The notes under the pieces were generated by a model. That model saw only the letters and a program-made list of their open reading frames with translations. It was not told the origin of the DNA and searched no databases. From the NCBI RefSeq assembly GCF_018294505.1, contig NC_057800.1, positions 474,955,037 through 475,019,036 on the forward strand: a stretch of DNA of 64,000 bases. Reading direction: 5' to 3'. Of this stretch, positions 32,425 through 44,942 are shown in pieces. The position numbers and the translations under genes were made by a program. Source of the DNA: Triticum aestivum. Lineage: Eukaryota > Streptophyta > Magnoliopsida > Poales > Poaceae. The first letter of the stretch is position 1; each line of letters starts with the position of its first letter.

Positions 32425-34833
32425 ATGTCGACTAAGGGTTTAGGATTCTCTGACACTCTTAGTTTTGATGGCACAAATTTTGATGTTTGGGTAATTCGCA
32501 TGCTTAATCTCTTTAGGGTCATGGACCCAAATTTAGAGCGAATTGTAGATATGGGTTTTTCTCCTCCAAAGGATCCCCAAAGATTATCTTTAGAGGATGA
32601 GAAAAACTCTTATCTCAATGCTCAAGCTTCTAATGTGCTTTTCAATGCTTTGAGCAATGTAGTTATATTTCAACTCATGTCGTTCCGGGATGCTCATGAG
32701 TTGTGGACAAAGCTTCAAGATAACTATGGCGTGTCCAAGTTTTGTGGGGATGATTGTTCTCCCTCCACATCCGGCCGTATAGTCTTCTCAACTTCTTCTA
32801 CTTCACCTACATGTGGTTTGCCACAAGGTAATGATATGGTGAGTAGTGTTGGTCATTGCAATGATGATAGTGTGTTCATTGTGGATGATCCCTCATCACT
32901 ATCTTATTGCAATGCTCCTTCTTTGGGCTTTAACACTTCGAGCACTCCAAATGTTTCACATGCTTGTGTTGATAGTCCTTGCGTATCATGTAGAAATTGC
33001 TTGACTAAATCTCATGATGATATGTTTACTATGTCTTGTTGCCATGATAAAAATGCATATATGTCCTCAAATTGTTGTGCTAACAATGTAGAGGAAACCC
33101 GACACCCCATGGAACAAGATGTGGTCTTGAATGGTGCTTCAACGGATCCTACATCATCATGTATTGTATTTTGCCTTATGCCCAAGGCTTCAAAGGTATC
33201 TCCCACTTTGAATCCCAATATATCTTGTGATGATGGCAAGAGTGATGATGATGTTGATTATGATGAAGAGAATGATAATGTTGCCTCCTTAAAAACTAAG
33301 GGGGAAATGATTTTTAAAGCTCTTCACAAAAATAAACTTTCTCATTCCAACTTCATGGAAATCATGTCTATTGCCATTGAAGGCAATAAATACATTGAGG
33401 AGTTGGAATCTCATCTAGAGGAGCATGAGGTCACCATTGAGAAAATGGAAGCTCATGAGCGTGATTACGCAAATGAGATCGTGGAGCTATCTCAAGCTCC
33501 TGAACATGAACAAACCGCATCCGAATCTCTTGAGGAGACCTTTGCTCTAGAATTATCTAGAATAAAGGAATCTCGTGATAGAGCACTCGAGGTGGCCAAT
33601 GATTTCAAAACTAAAAATTCTAAGCTTGAAGTTGCTCATGCTAGACTCCTTGAGGATTTTGAGCACCTCGAAAATGGCTCAAGGGTCATCAAGGGTGAGC
33701 TCATCAAACTCACTGAGTCTCATGCTCAACTTGAAGCTTCTTACTTAAAAGAGCTTGCCAAGGTGTCCTCTCCTATTGTTGTTAATGATGATGCTTGGGA
33801 TACTAACTCTATTACTTGTGAAGCATCTATTTTGAAGGAGAATGTTGAGCTTCGGGCTCAACTTGAATTGCTATCTAGCAATTACGGGAAATTTGAAGAA
33901 AACCATGAAAAGCTCTCAAGCTCTCGTGATGATCTTCTAGTATCCCATAATGAGCTAAAGATAGCTCATGAGGCCATGATTTCTAAGGTAACATCTGGTG
34001 AGCCTCATGTGGATACTAGCACTAGTTCTAGTCAAAATGCTATATTGCCATGTACTAGTCCTTGTAATTCATCTACTCACAATGTTGTTACATCTTGTGA
34101 TGAATTGCTTTCCTTGCCTTGTTGCTCTAATGATGAAGCTTATACTTCCTCTAGTACTTGTGTTGAGACTAACCATGTAGAGGAAATCAAAGAGCTCAAG
34201 GCCCAAGTCACTTCTTTGAAGAAAGACTTGGAAAAGAGTCATGAAGGGAAATCCACACTCAACAATATCTTGAGTGTGCAAAAATCCCCCAATGACAAAG
34301 GTGGACTTGGATTCAACTCCAATAAGAAGAAGAGGTCCAAGATGATCAAGAAGAAGGGCCAAGAACAAGTCAAGAATTTAGCCAAGATTATTTGCTTCAA
34401 GTGCAAAATTGAAGGGCATCATGTTAGATCTTGCCCATTGAAGAAGAAACCCATTAGTGACAAGCAACAAGGGAAGCGGCCACAAGTTCATTCTCATGCT
34501 CAATCTCAAATTGAAGAAAAGCCTCTTCCCAAGAAGACTCAAGCTTATGCTTCTCAAGTTGAGAAATCAAGTGAGAAGAAAGTGAAGAGTAGACGTTGCT
34601 ACCTACGTCGCGAGAAAGGTCACCTCGCCTCTTCATGCACTAGTGGTAACTTATCCAACCCAATTATTATTGATGATATCTATTCTCTTGGGAAGAATAA
34701 TGTTGGCAATGTGTTTGCCAAATTTGTTGGTTCTCAAAGTGGTGTCAAGAAAAGAACCATTTGGGTAGCCAAGCCTATTATGACTAACATCTTAGGACCC
34801 AACTTGGTTGGGGACCAACAAGCTCAAACTTGA
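32425..34833 (+). CDS. Element D Gag-like protein, 802 aa, intact
   Basis: A single open frame begins 42 bases after the PBS. The N-terminus has the Copia Gag signature (LSFDGTNFDVWVIRML near residues 12-27, AHELWTKLQDNYG near 91-103). Residues about 280-560 are rich in heptad-like Glu/Lys/Leu runs and probably form coiled coils. A CX2CX4HX4C zinc knuckle starts at residue 657 (CFKCKIEGHHVRSC). A second near residue 725 has its second Cys replaced by Arg (CYLRREKGHLASSC). The expected role is forming particles and packaging element RNA. The frame ends without reaching protease. It is intact, unlike most frames around it, which suggests recent mobility or selection. Confidence 0.85.
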   Translation: MSTKGLGFSDTLSFDGTNFDVWVIRMLNLFRVMDPNLERIVDMGFSPPKDPQRLSLEDEKNSYLNAQASNVLFNALSNVVIFQLMSFRDAHELWTKLQDNYGVSKFCGDDCSPSTSGRIVFSTSSTSPTCGLPQGNDMVSSVGHCNDDSVFIVDDPSSLSYCNAPSLGFNTSSTPNVSHACVDSPCVSCRNCLTKSHDDMFTMSCCHDKNAYMSSNCCANNVEETRHPMEQDVVLNGASTDPTSSCIVFCLMPKASKVSPTLNPNISCDDGKSDDDVDYDEENDNVASLKTKGEMIFKALHKNKLSHSNFMEIMSIAIEGNKYIEELESHLEEHEVTIEKMEAHERDYANEIVELSQAPEHEQTASESLEETFALELSRIKESRDRALEVANDFKTKNSKLEVAHARLLEDFEHLENGSRVIKGELIKLTESHAQLEASYLKELAKVSSPIVVNDDAWDTNSITCEASILKENVELRAQLELLSSNYGKFEENHEKLSSSRDDLLVSHNELKIAHEAMISKVTSGEPHVDTSTSSSQNAILPCTSPCNSSTHNVVTSCDELLSLPCCSNDEAYTSSSTCVETNHVEEIKELKAQVTSLKKDLEKSHEGKSTLNNILSVQKSPNDKGGLGFNSNKKKRSKMIKKKGQEQVKNLAKIICFKCKIEGHHVRSCPLKKKPISDKQQGKRPQVHSHAQSQIEEKPLPKKTQAYASQVEKSSEKKVKSRRCYLRREKGHLASSCTSGNLSNPIIIDDIYSLGKNNVGNVFAKFVGSQSGVKKRTIWVAKPIMTNILGPNLVGDQQAQT

Positions 34834-37800
34834 TCAATAGGTGATATTGGAGGTCTTTGGAGACTTGGCTACATTATGAAGAATTAAGGGGATTTCATCA
34901 TTCTTATTGTCTCAAGCCAAGCCATTCGAGTTATCAAGTTTCTATCTTATATCCAATGTTCCTCCTTGCGGTAACTCGTGTTTAAATTGTTTACTTGAAA
35001 GTTACGTGCCCCTTAGCATGTTGTGGTTTGTACCTTGCATGTGCTTGTATATGTTGTGCTTCCAATTTGCTTATCTTGAGAAATCAAGTATGTGTATGTT
35101 GGTTTGCACATCACGTACGTGTGTGTTGTGTGTTGAGCCTTTTTGCATCTTGTTTATTTCTTAGTTGGCTCTTGTGAGAGATTAATGGAATATCCCATTA
35201 TGGGGGAGTGATGTGCTTTGTGCACCTCACAATCCTATAAATGTGTGTACATGAGTAATACCATCTAGTATTGATATTTCAAGATTATCTAGTCACTATG
35301 TGGTATGTCTTCTCATGAGAAATTCAAATTATAAATAGTCCGTTAATTATCTCTTGTTGGATCCTTTTATCTTCCTCTCGTTTATTCTTAATTAGTATCA
35401 CATTATGGGGGGAGTAATATGATGTGTGTATATTAGTAGCCTAGAAAATGTGTACATTTGAGATATTGTCACCTAGTGTTGATATTGTAAATTATCTTGT
35501 TCCTAGGTGGCATGTTAGCTCTACAAGTTGCAATTTGCTTTTTGTTTGCTGCGAAGATGATGTCGGATATCCTTGTTATCTACCACCGGGAATTATTTCC
35601 AAATACTTCTTGTCTTTTGACAATTGGTACTCATTTATGTGTGGTAGAAATTATTGATCATCTTTACATTGGCCTTTGCTTTTATTTGCTTTATCTCTTG
35701 CCTAGGATTGTGTCAACTCCCATTGTATTCCATACCACTTGTGGATCTTGTTAATTTCTTGACCTTGTCTAGTGTTTTCTAGATATAGTGAAAGTGGTGA
35801 TCCCACCTCGTGCATTTTGTATTCAAATGCAAATTCTCTATAATGCACTAGTCTTGGGGGAGCTATCCTATTCTCTATAAAACACTCATCTTGTGATCCT
35901 TATCAAGTGTGTGTTTGTGGAAGGCAAGTCGTTTCTTTTTGGTGCTTTGTGCCAGCATGAAACTTTGTAGAGGGCTTGGTTTGTTTGGAACCATTCTCTC
36001 TTTTGGGAGTTTGACATCTTTCTTTTTGAGTGTGTCAATGGATATCTCATTCCTTGATGTATCTTTTATGGATATCCTCGAAGTGATGATTTATTCATTT
36101 GGTATCTTTTCTTCGCTTGGTATTTCTTTGTCTTTTGGTCTCGGTTCTTGAAAGACTTGAGCATGCATATTTACTTCTTGTAGTTTCTTTGGCATGTTTT
36201 CTTTCTTTGACCCAATATATAGGGGGAACTCCACCAAGTCTCAAATTGGATGAGATGTGCATGAAATTCATTTTCATATCTATATGCACATATTTATGTG
36301 GAGTTTGTCCTATGTGTTGTTGGTTCTCTAACTCTTTGGTCCCAATGAGTTTGGGTACATTTTGTTTGTGTTGTTGTTCTAGGAACAAGTGGTGATGCAT
36401 TGGATGCTCGGCTAACTCACAAGGAAGGTGTTGTCACCATGTGCTTATTGGAGTCATGCTAGGATGATCAATGAACTACTTTGTACCTTCAATTGGTATC
36501 TACTACATCCTTCCAATGTTATCTCGGTAACAAGTATCTTCATATACTTCATGCACACATTTCTTGCATCAACCTTGTGTAGGTTGTACCATGGCATGTT
36601 ATCCATTCTTTCTTGTGATACTTGTTTCCTTTCTCAAAGCATCTCAACGATGATCTCATGTTGCTAGTTGTGATGTCTTTGATGGGTCTGTGGTAGGAAT
36701 TCATTTATATACTATAAGACCATATCTAGCCATGTGTTATGCTTCCAAGCAAATATCTTATTGGTATATGTATGACTTCCTTTTGGATATATTCTTCCTT
36801 CGTGTTGTAACTATTTAGGGTGTACATCCTTCTTTATAGATATATATATATATATATCATCATGATTTCGTCTACCTAGAATCTTATACACTTGAGAGAA
36901 GTTGCATATCTAGATGATATCCTTTCTTTCACGTCCACCTTTTCTTTCTTATGTTATTTCTTTGGTGGCTCCATGAAAGCTTTTGCCTTGAGTGCGTGTT
37001 TTCTATCGTTGCATCTTGATGCACTCTTGTGTGGTGAAGATTTTTTTCCTCTTGCTTATCTTTACGAGGTTTTTGCCATCTTAATTGGTATCCCTCGTCT
37101 TGATGAGCCTTTCATCTTCTATCTTCACCACGGGTTGTCACAAGCATAGGTTCTCTATATGCTTATTAGTAAGCTTGTGAACCCATTTGCTAGTTGTGTG
37201 TGGGAATGATAGGCCTTGCACCATGTGCCTCATTCTTTCAAGACTTTATTGATGCTTAATGCTCTTCTGTACATTAGTCTTATCAAGTGCATTGCCTTGA
37301 CTCACACACATCTTTTTGGTTGAGCCCACTGTTAAGTTGCCTCTCTTACTTGTTGCTCAACCATGTGTTTGTTGTAAGTACTAGGCTTAGTTTCCTATAT
37401 GCTCTCTTGCACTTGTTGTAAGTTTCTATTGATTTTGGGGGAGCTATGATCCTTTTTTTTGCACTTTGTATCCAGATACAAAAATTCTTGATGTGCACAA
37501 ATCATGGGGAGCTTCTCTAGTTTCTTTAGAACACTGCTATGCCCTTATCATTATATCCTTTTTTCTTGTGGCTCATAGGATCTTTGGTCTAGTTGGTTCA
37601 ATTGATATCCTTTGGTTGCTTGCTTCAATTGGTATCTTTTGATCGCTTGATTGCTTACATCTCTCTTTGTTATGCCCTTGTGGCATATCTTCCTTTAGCA
37701 ATCTTGGTGCCTCAATATAGTTGGTCTTCCTCCAAGTATTACCTTTGGATTTGTGTATGGCATTCCTCTCTCTTGTTGAGAAATACACAACTTTTGGAGG

Positions 37801-38028
37801 AACACCTTTTATATTGGTCTTCTTAGCTTTTCGCCCATTTTGGCAATCGATGCCAATGGGGGAGAAGTTTCAGAGAGTTTTGTGGAGAAGTCTTCAGAGT
37901 TTTCTCCTTGCTTTGGTTTTGTTCCTAAGCATTCGCATCTCCTACGCATGCATTATTGGTTGTTGCATTGCATGGTGATGCATAATTCCTTATATAAACT
38001 CTCTTGGAAGTGATTGTCATCAGTTACC
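34834..38028 (+). other. Non-coding interior of element D in place of pol
   Basis: About 3.2 kb, T-rich on +, with only short ORFs and no Copia integrase or RT motif. A (TA)n run lies at 36839-36856. Confidence 0.75.
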
Positions 38029-38041
38029 AAAATGGGGGAGA
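38029..38041 (+). other. Polypurine tract of element D
   Basis: AAAATGGGGGAGA, next to the 3' LTR start. Confidence 0.8.
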
Positions 38042-38042
38042 T

Positions 38043-40718
38043 TGAAAGGACATGCGGTGCCTCCATGTGTGGTTTTGGTAATTGATGACATTCTCTATGG
38101 ACTAATGGTTGCATTGAGTTATATTTGAATGATTTTTCCATAGGCATTTCTTGAAGTCCATGTGTTGGTTTCAAGGAGTTTATGGGTTGACCAAGGTGCT
38201 ATTAAGGAATTATCCAAAGATTGGTCATGTGAGTGTTGAGCTTATTGCAAGCATGTCTTGAAGAAGAAGATTGTGTGATCATTCATGTTTACCTTCAAGA
38301 TAGCATCCAAACGAAGAGAGTTGGAAAGATTCAAGGTTGATCAAGACTAAGTCAAGAGTGAATCAAGTTGATCAACTCACAAAGAGTAGAAGATGTACCG
38401 AGAGGGATCAAGTGATCCCATGGTATGATAAGCATTGTCCATTACACTTTGTGTACTTACCCATGGTCTATGTGAGAGTCTATGTGGGCTTAGGTACGTG
38501 TCCATGAGCTTGCGTCAAGAGGATGATATCATACAACCCATGGGAAGGATGACATTAAGTGGTGATCGTCATCAAGATTGCCGTGTGCAAGTTCAAGTGG
38601 AGAATCACGAAGAGATCAAGTGCTTGAAGCTTGCCATCCATTGTGGTGTCAATGGACTTGTGAAGATGTGCCGAAGAGCTCGCCCATAGTGGAGTATGGG
38701 GGAGCAATCATCTAGTCTCCATCGACCCAACGCAATCAAGGAAGGTTGTCCATCTTGAGGAGGACAAGATCGTCATCATCTAGCTCAAGTGGATCATGTG
38801 CAAGGAAAAGGTTTGCCCTTGATAGGTTTTCTATTTTACCGGTCTCATGGTGGTAGTTGGGAGACCGGGTTATAGGATCGATAGCCGTACTATCAAGGGG
38901 GGCTCTCAAGTGAGTAGCTTGATCGTATCGTTCGTCAAGAGCTCAAACCATTGCATCCTTGCATAATGTTTCTTGTTTCTTGTTTGGTTCTCTTTGTGAG
39001 TCTTAGAGCTTTTGGTCATCTTGATGAAAAGCTTGAGTTCATCGAAAACGGAGTTCGCATGCGTCTTCTATGATGTTTTCGGTGTTGGAGGTTTTACCAG
39101 TCTTATCTGAGGAAGGGTTCTCACCTTTTTCTTATGGGCCTTTTCTAATTTTCTTCTTATTGATATTTCTTTCAAGATTGTGTTAGCCCTTGTCGCTAGA
39201 TTTCCAACAAACTTGGTTTCATCGAATTCAGAGTCCGTTTGCAAAAGTTGTGGCAGTTTTGGTGTTCTGAAAAGGTTGCAGCGGTACTACCGCGATTTGG
39301 GGCGGATGTAATTTTTTACTACCGCTCCAGAGCGGTACTACCGCGGCTCCTACAGCGGTAGTACCGCTCCGGACCAAAAACTCGTCCCAAGTCCTACGGT
39401 GGTAGGCCCGGATGTATTTTTTAGTACCGCTCGCTAGCAGTAGTACCGCTACCCTTTGCGGTAGTACCGCGATCCCTAGCGGTAGTACCGTGAGGACGAG
39501 CGGTAGTACTGCTCCAGCGGTTCTACTCGCCTTTTACCTCATCGCTGTTGTTTTTCAAAGGGGTACTACCGCCCTAGCGGTAGTAGCGCTCCTTGGAGCG
39601 GTAGTACCACTCTGTGCGAGCTGTGAGCATAACGGTTGGATTCTTCCCCACCTATAAAAGGGTGTCTTCTTCCCCATTGAACCTAATCCTTTTTAGTCCG
39701 TGTTCTTCCCCCATTGTGACCTTCTTCGAGCTTGCTAACTCTCAATCCCTCCAATGATTCTTTCTAGTTCTTGAGGAAAAGAGAGAGGAGATCTAGATCC
39801 ACGTTTCCACCAATCACTTTCTCCTCTAAGTGAGGGGAACCCCTTGGATCTAGATCTTGGAGTTCTTCGTGTTCTTCTTTCGTTCTTCCTCTCATTTTCC
39901 TTCCTTGCATTAGTTGCTTTGGTGGTATTTGGGAGAGAAGGACTTGGGCACTCCGTGTGCCCTTGCCATTGCATTTGGTGCGTCGGCTTGAGTTCTCCAC
40001 GGTGATACGTGGAAGTGAAGTTTGAGAATCTTATTACTCTTGGGTGTTTGGGCACCCTAGAGCTTGTTCCTCTTGGGTGCCTTGGCGCCCTAGACGGTTG
40101 GTGGTGTTCGGAGCTCAATCATTGTGGTGTAAAGCTCCGGGCAAGCGTCGGGGTCTCCAATTAGGTTGTGGAGATCGCCCCGAGCAATTTGACGGGTACC
40201 GATGACCGCCCCCAAGGGTTGCCAAAGTGTACGGGTTCGGTAACCGCCCCAAAGGGTTGCCATTTGTACGGGTTCGGTGACCGCCCTCAAGGGTCCCTTA
40301 GTGGAATCACGGCATCTTGCATTGTGCGAGGGCGTGAGGAGATTACGGTGGCCCTAGTGGCTTCTTGGGGAGCATTGTGCCTCCACACCACTCCAAACAG
40401 AGATTAGCATCCGCAAGGGTGTGAACTTCGGGATACATCATCATCTTTGTGTGCCTTGGTTATCTCTTACCCGAGCTCTTTACTTATGCACTTTACTTTG
40501 TGATAGCCATATTGTTTCTTATCATATATCTTACTATCACCTAGTAGTTTATCTTGCTTAGCATAAGTTGTTGGTGCACATAGGTGAGCCTAGTTGTTGT
40601 AGGTCTTGTGCTTGACAAATTAACCGCTAGGTTTATTCCGCATTTGTTCAAGCCTAAACCATAATTATTTTTAAAGCGCCTATTCACCCTCCCTCTAGGC
40701 GACGTCCACGATCTTTCA
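38043..40718 (+). repeat. Element D 3' LTR
   Basis: 2,676 bp. Matches the 5' LTR throughout except for extra palindromic repeat sequence at about 39279-39514. TATA box TATAAAAG at 39653-39660. Confidence 0.92.
39279..39605. repeat. Clustered palindromic GCGGTAGTACCGC-type repeats
   Basis: GCGGTAGTACCGC and its reverse complement GCGGTACTACCGC occur about ten times, some degenerate, with variable spacing, just upstream of the TATA box. The 5' LTR keeps only about three (31240-31300). Each unit is nearly self-complementary, so the region can fold into hairpins. Confidence 0.8.
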
Positions 40719-40723
40719 ACAGG

Positions 40724-41559
40724 CGCCAATGTTTTCCAGTAGCACCGAGCCTATAGTTGCTGATGATTGGCTACACCGTATTGGAAGGGAGTTGACCACC
40801 GATGCTGAGAAGGTGCACTTTGCCACACATCAATTGGATGGACCAGCAGCTTCATGGTGGGAGAATTACAAGGCCACTTTCCCCATAGCCAACGTCACAT
40901 GGGATCAGTTTCAGCAAGCTTTCCGTACAGCCCATGTTTCAACTGGAGCCATGAATATGAAGAAACGTGAGTTTCGCAACTTATGCCAGGGGAACCGTAC
41001 TGTAGCTCAGTACGTGGAAGAGTTTAGCAAGTTATCTTGCTATGCCCCTGATGACGTGGCCACAGATGCCGCAAAGTACGAGAAGTTTATGGAAGGGCTG
41101 AATGATGAGATGAGTATGCAGTTGATGGTAGCAACCTTCAACAACTACCAGGAGTTGGTAGATAAGGCTCTTATGATTGAAGGGAAGCAGCAGCAGATTG
41201 AGAGCCGTAAGAGGAAGTATGGAGAAGGGAGGTATAACTCAGGAGCTCAGCAGAAGCCTCTCCTAACCCCGAACTCGGGAGGACTTGTTCATAACCATGG
41301 AGGTCATAACCACACCGAAGGAGGATCACATAACCACAATGGTTCCAAGAACGGGAATGGGAACGGAGCTAACAACAATCAGAATCGCCCGAATCCAGCC
41401 ACACCCACCAAAAGATACCTAAGTCACATTACTTGCTTCAAATGCGGGAAGACTGGACACTATGCCACGGAGTGCCCTGAAGGAAAGAATGGAAACGGAA
41501 AATGGGAGCGCTGGGAAGAAGCCCAATCCATTCAACAAAGTACAAGTGAACCACGTTAA
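40724..41559 (+). pseudogene. Element B gag, C-terminal part
   Basis: After the TSD the frame continues with the capsid-type core (ADDWLHRIGRELTT, then WWENYKATFPIANVTWDQF and VAQYVEEFSKLSCYAPDD) and, after an Asn/His/Gly-rich linker, a CX2CX4HX4C knuckle (CFKCGKTGHYATEC) near 41432-41473. It ends at a stop at 41557-41559, but the neighbouring frame holds the expected continuation (NPFNKVQVNHVNVEEVEEQP), so a frameshift lies near 41510-41530. Element D separates it from its N-terminal part. Confidence 0.85.
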
Positions 41560-41604
41560 CGTGGAGGAGGTTGAAGAGCAGCCAGACGCGGTAATAGGTA
41601 AGTT

Positions 41605-44600
41605 TTTGTTAAGTCATTTACCGCTCTTGTTCTTTTTGATACTGGTGCATCGCATTCATACATATCAAGGGGATTCGTGGATAAGTTTAAACTACCAACC
41701 CAAACCCTTATGACCCCTCTCTTAGTGAGTTCACCTGGAACAGAGTATATGGCTAGTCGATGGTGCGACCAGATACCCCTAAACATTGGCACCCATGTTT
41801 TTCTGTCCGACCTAATAATTTTGGAGTCACAAGGATTGGATGTGATATTAGGCATGGACTGGATGTCAAAGTATGGAGGAAGCATTGACTGTGCAAGTAA
41901 GTCGATTTATCTCACCACCCCGGAGGGGAAAATGATTAAGTATGTATCTAGGCATGTGCCTAGAAGGAGCCAAGTGAATACCCTCACGGGAGTTATTCAG
42001 GAGGAAGTGCCTGTAGTGAAGGATTACCCGGATGTTTTTCCATAGGAGTTACCAGGCATGCCACCGGATCGAGACATTGAGTTTTTGATAGAACTATTGC
42101 CAGGTACAGGGCCAATATCCAAGAGACCCTATCGAATGCCCGCGAATGATCTGGAAGAGATTAAGAAACAGATCAAGGAGTTATTGGAGAAAGGTTACAT
42201 TCGAAGGAGTTCATCGCCTTGGGGAGCCCCAGTGCTTTTGGTTGAGAAGAAGGATAAATCCCTAAGGATGGTTGTTGATTATCGGGCCTTGAATGAAGTG
42301 ACGGTTAAGAATAAGTACCCACTGACGATGATCAATGATCTGTTTGATCAGCTGCAAGGAGCTAAGGTGTTTTCGAAGATCGATCTGCGATCGGGATACC
42401 ATCAGTTGAAGATTCGAGAGAAGGATATACCAAAGACAGCGTTCACCACGCGGTACGGATTATATGAGTATACGATCATGTCGTTTGGACTGACTAACGC
42501 CCCTGCCTATTTCATGAGCGTGATGAACAAGGTGTTCATGGAATATTTGGACACGTTCATTGTGGTGTTTATTGATGATATCATGGTATACTCGAAGAAT
42601 GAAGAAGAGCACAAGGAGCATTTGCGTTTAGTTCTCGAGAAACTCAGGGAACATCAGTTATATGCCAAGTTCAGCAAATGCGAGTTTTGGTTGAAGGAAG
42701 TCGGATTCCTTGGACATGTTATATCAGGAGAAGGTATAGCAGTAGACTCCAACAAGGTTCAGTCAGTCACTGAATGGTTGGCACCCACTTCAGTTAGCGA
42801 GATCCGCAGTTTTCTTGGACTCGCAGGATATTACCGGAGATTCATTGAGAAATTTTTCCAAGATTGTGAAGCCAGTGACTGAACTATTGAAGACAGATAC
42901 TAAATTTAAATGGACGGAAGATTGTGAGGCAAGTTTCTAGGAGTTGAAGAAATGTTTGACTACAGCCCCAGTGCTGACACTGCCAGATATACATAAGGAT
43001 TTCCAAGTGTATTGCGACGCCTCTCGCTTAGGACTTGGATGTGTGCTTATGCAGGACGGAAGAGTTGTTTCGTATGCCTCACGACAACTAAAACCTCACG
43101 AGTTGAATTATGCCACACATGATTTGGAGCTAGCATCCGTAGTGCATGCGTTGAAGACTTGGAGACATTACCTTATTGGAAACCGTTGTGATGTGTACAC
43201 GGATTATAAGAGTTTGAAGTACATCTTCACACAGAAGGAGCCGAACCTTAGACAGAGGAGATGGTTGGAGCTTATAAAGGATTATGACATGAAGCTGCAC
43301 AATCATCCAGGAAAGGCCAATGTCGTAGCAGACGCTTTGAGCTGGAGGAGTTATGCTAATATCCTTGAGAGTAAGGGATTGCCGAAGGAGTTAGCAGAGG
43401 ATATCATGGAACTTCGATTAGAGATTGTTCCAAGAGGTTTTGTTGCAACAATGGAGGTTCAGTCTACATTGTTGGGCAAGGTTCGAGAAGCTCAGAAGGA
43501 TGACAAAGAGATTGCCGAGATAAAGGAGAAGATGAGCAAAGGAAAGGCCAAGGGTTTTTGTGAGGATGAGCATGATACTTTATGGTTTGAGGACCGAATT
43601 TATGTGCCCAATGACCCCGAGATCAGGAAGTTAATACTGCAGGAGGCTCATGACTCACCATACTTGATACACCCCAAAAACACCAAGATGTATTTGGATT
43701 TGAAGGAACGTTTCCGGTGGACGGGTATGAAGAAGGATATTGCCGAGTATGTAGCCGTATGTGATGTATGTCAGAGAGTGAAGGCAGAGCATCAAAAGCC
43801 AGCAGGATTGTTATAACCTATGCCGATACCCGAATGGAAGTGGGATAAACTTGGCATGGACTTTATCACCGGTTTGCCCAGGACCAAATCAGGATATGAT
43901 TCTATATGGGTAGTAGTTGATCGCTTGACCAAAGTGGCTCACTTTATCCCAGTGAAAACCACTTATACGAGTGCAAAGTTGGCCAAGATATATATGTCCA
44001 GGATCATATGTCTGCATGGAGTTCCAAGGACCATGGTAACCGATAGAGGAACACAGTTTACTTCAAAGTTCTGGCATCAGTTACACCAGACTTTGGGAAC
44101 GAGATTGGAGTTCAGTACATCATTTCACCTGCAGACGGATGGCCAAACAGAGAGAGTCAATCAGATTTTGGAGGACATGTTGAGATCATGTGCACTAGAT
44201 TATGGATCTAGTTGGGATGACAATTTGCCTTACGCAGAGTTCTCGTACAACAATAGCTACCAAGCCAGTTTGAAGATGGCACCGTTCAAAGCCCTGTATG
44301 GACGAAGGTGCAGAACACCGTTAATGTGGGATGAAGTAGGAGACCGATAGTTGTTTGGACCAGACTTGATCAAGGAGTCTGAAGAGAAGGTTAAGTTGAT
44401 TCATGATAGACTGAAGATTGCTCAGTCCAGGCAGAAGAGTTATGCAGACTCGAAACGCAAGGCGGTAACCTATGAAATTGGAGATAGAGCATATCTGCGA
44501 GTATCACCCCTGCGAGGAGTTAAACGTTTTGGAGTTAAGGGAAAGTTAGCCCCGAGATTTGTAGGACCGTATAGTGTTTTGGAACGGATGGGAGAAGTTG

Positions 44601-44930
44601 TTACCGGAGGGACTGTCAGGAGTTCACGATGTGTTCCACGTTTCACAGTTGAAGAAGTGTCATGCTGAGATGGCCAATATACCGTTAAGAGATACAGTAC
44701 CCTTGAAGGCGATTCAGTTGGACAGTCATTTGACTGATGAGGAGAACCCAGTTAAGATTCTTGAATTTGCCAGCCGAGTCACCCGCAGCAAGGTTATCAA
44801 GTTTTGCAAAGTTCAATGGAGCCACCATACCGAGGATGAAGCCACCTGGGAACGAGAGGATGATCTACGCAAAGACCACCCACACCTATTTTCTAGCCAA
44901 CCCGAATCTCGAGGGCGAGATTCATCTTAA
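41605..44930 (+). pseudogene. Element B pol: protease-RT-RNase H-integrase-chromodomain, broken
   Basis: Domains in order: aspartic protease (LFDTGASHSYIS, 41632-41667); RT ([29 protein letters not shown], and FIDD at 42568-42579); RNase H ([18 protein letters not shown] near 43012-43065, VADALS); integrase zinc finger (H, H, CDVC, about 43650-43776) and catalytic core with the three acidic sites (MDFITGLP, TDRGTQF, QTERVNQILED); C-terminal chromodomain-like part (EDEATWEREDDLRKDHPHLF, to 44888). Lesions: one-base shift near 41618, TAG 42043-42045, extra T near 42853, TAG 42938-42940, TAA 43814-43816, TAG 44348-44350, small frame-breaking deletion near 44597. It would be replication and integration machinery; this copy cannot produce it. 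Confidence 0.92.
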
Positions 44931-44940
44931 GGGGGGTAGG
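44929..44940 (+). other. Polypurine tract of element B
   Basis: AAGGGGGGTAGG, two bases before the 3' LTR. Confidence 0.8.
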
Positions 44941-44942
44941 TT

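Larger units (their letters stand above)
29963..40718 (+). mobile_element. Element D: gag-only Copia (SIRE/Maximus-like)
   Basis: LTRs 29963-32369 and 38043-40718 (TGAAAGGACATGCGG to GATCTTTCA), PBS, one intact gag ORF, a 3.2-kb non-coding tract, PPT. TSD ACAGG lies at 29958-29962 and 40719-40723, inside element B gag. No protease, integrase, RT or RNase H is present. The lineage guess rests on gag style and LTR type and is less certain than the Copia call. It is non-autonomous and depends on enzymes from a related element. Confidence 0.85.

Noticed and set aside
34834..38028. Hidden pol in element D interior
   Set aside because: No integrase zinc finger, DDE, RT or RNase H peptide is recognisable in any frame; only short ORFs exist.
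39279..39605. Possible CRISPR-like array
   Set aside because: Repeats are near-palindromic, irregularly spaced, part of a plant LTR and present in its partner LTR. No cas genes, and the genome is a plant.
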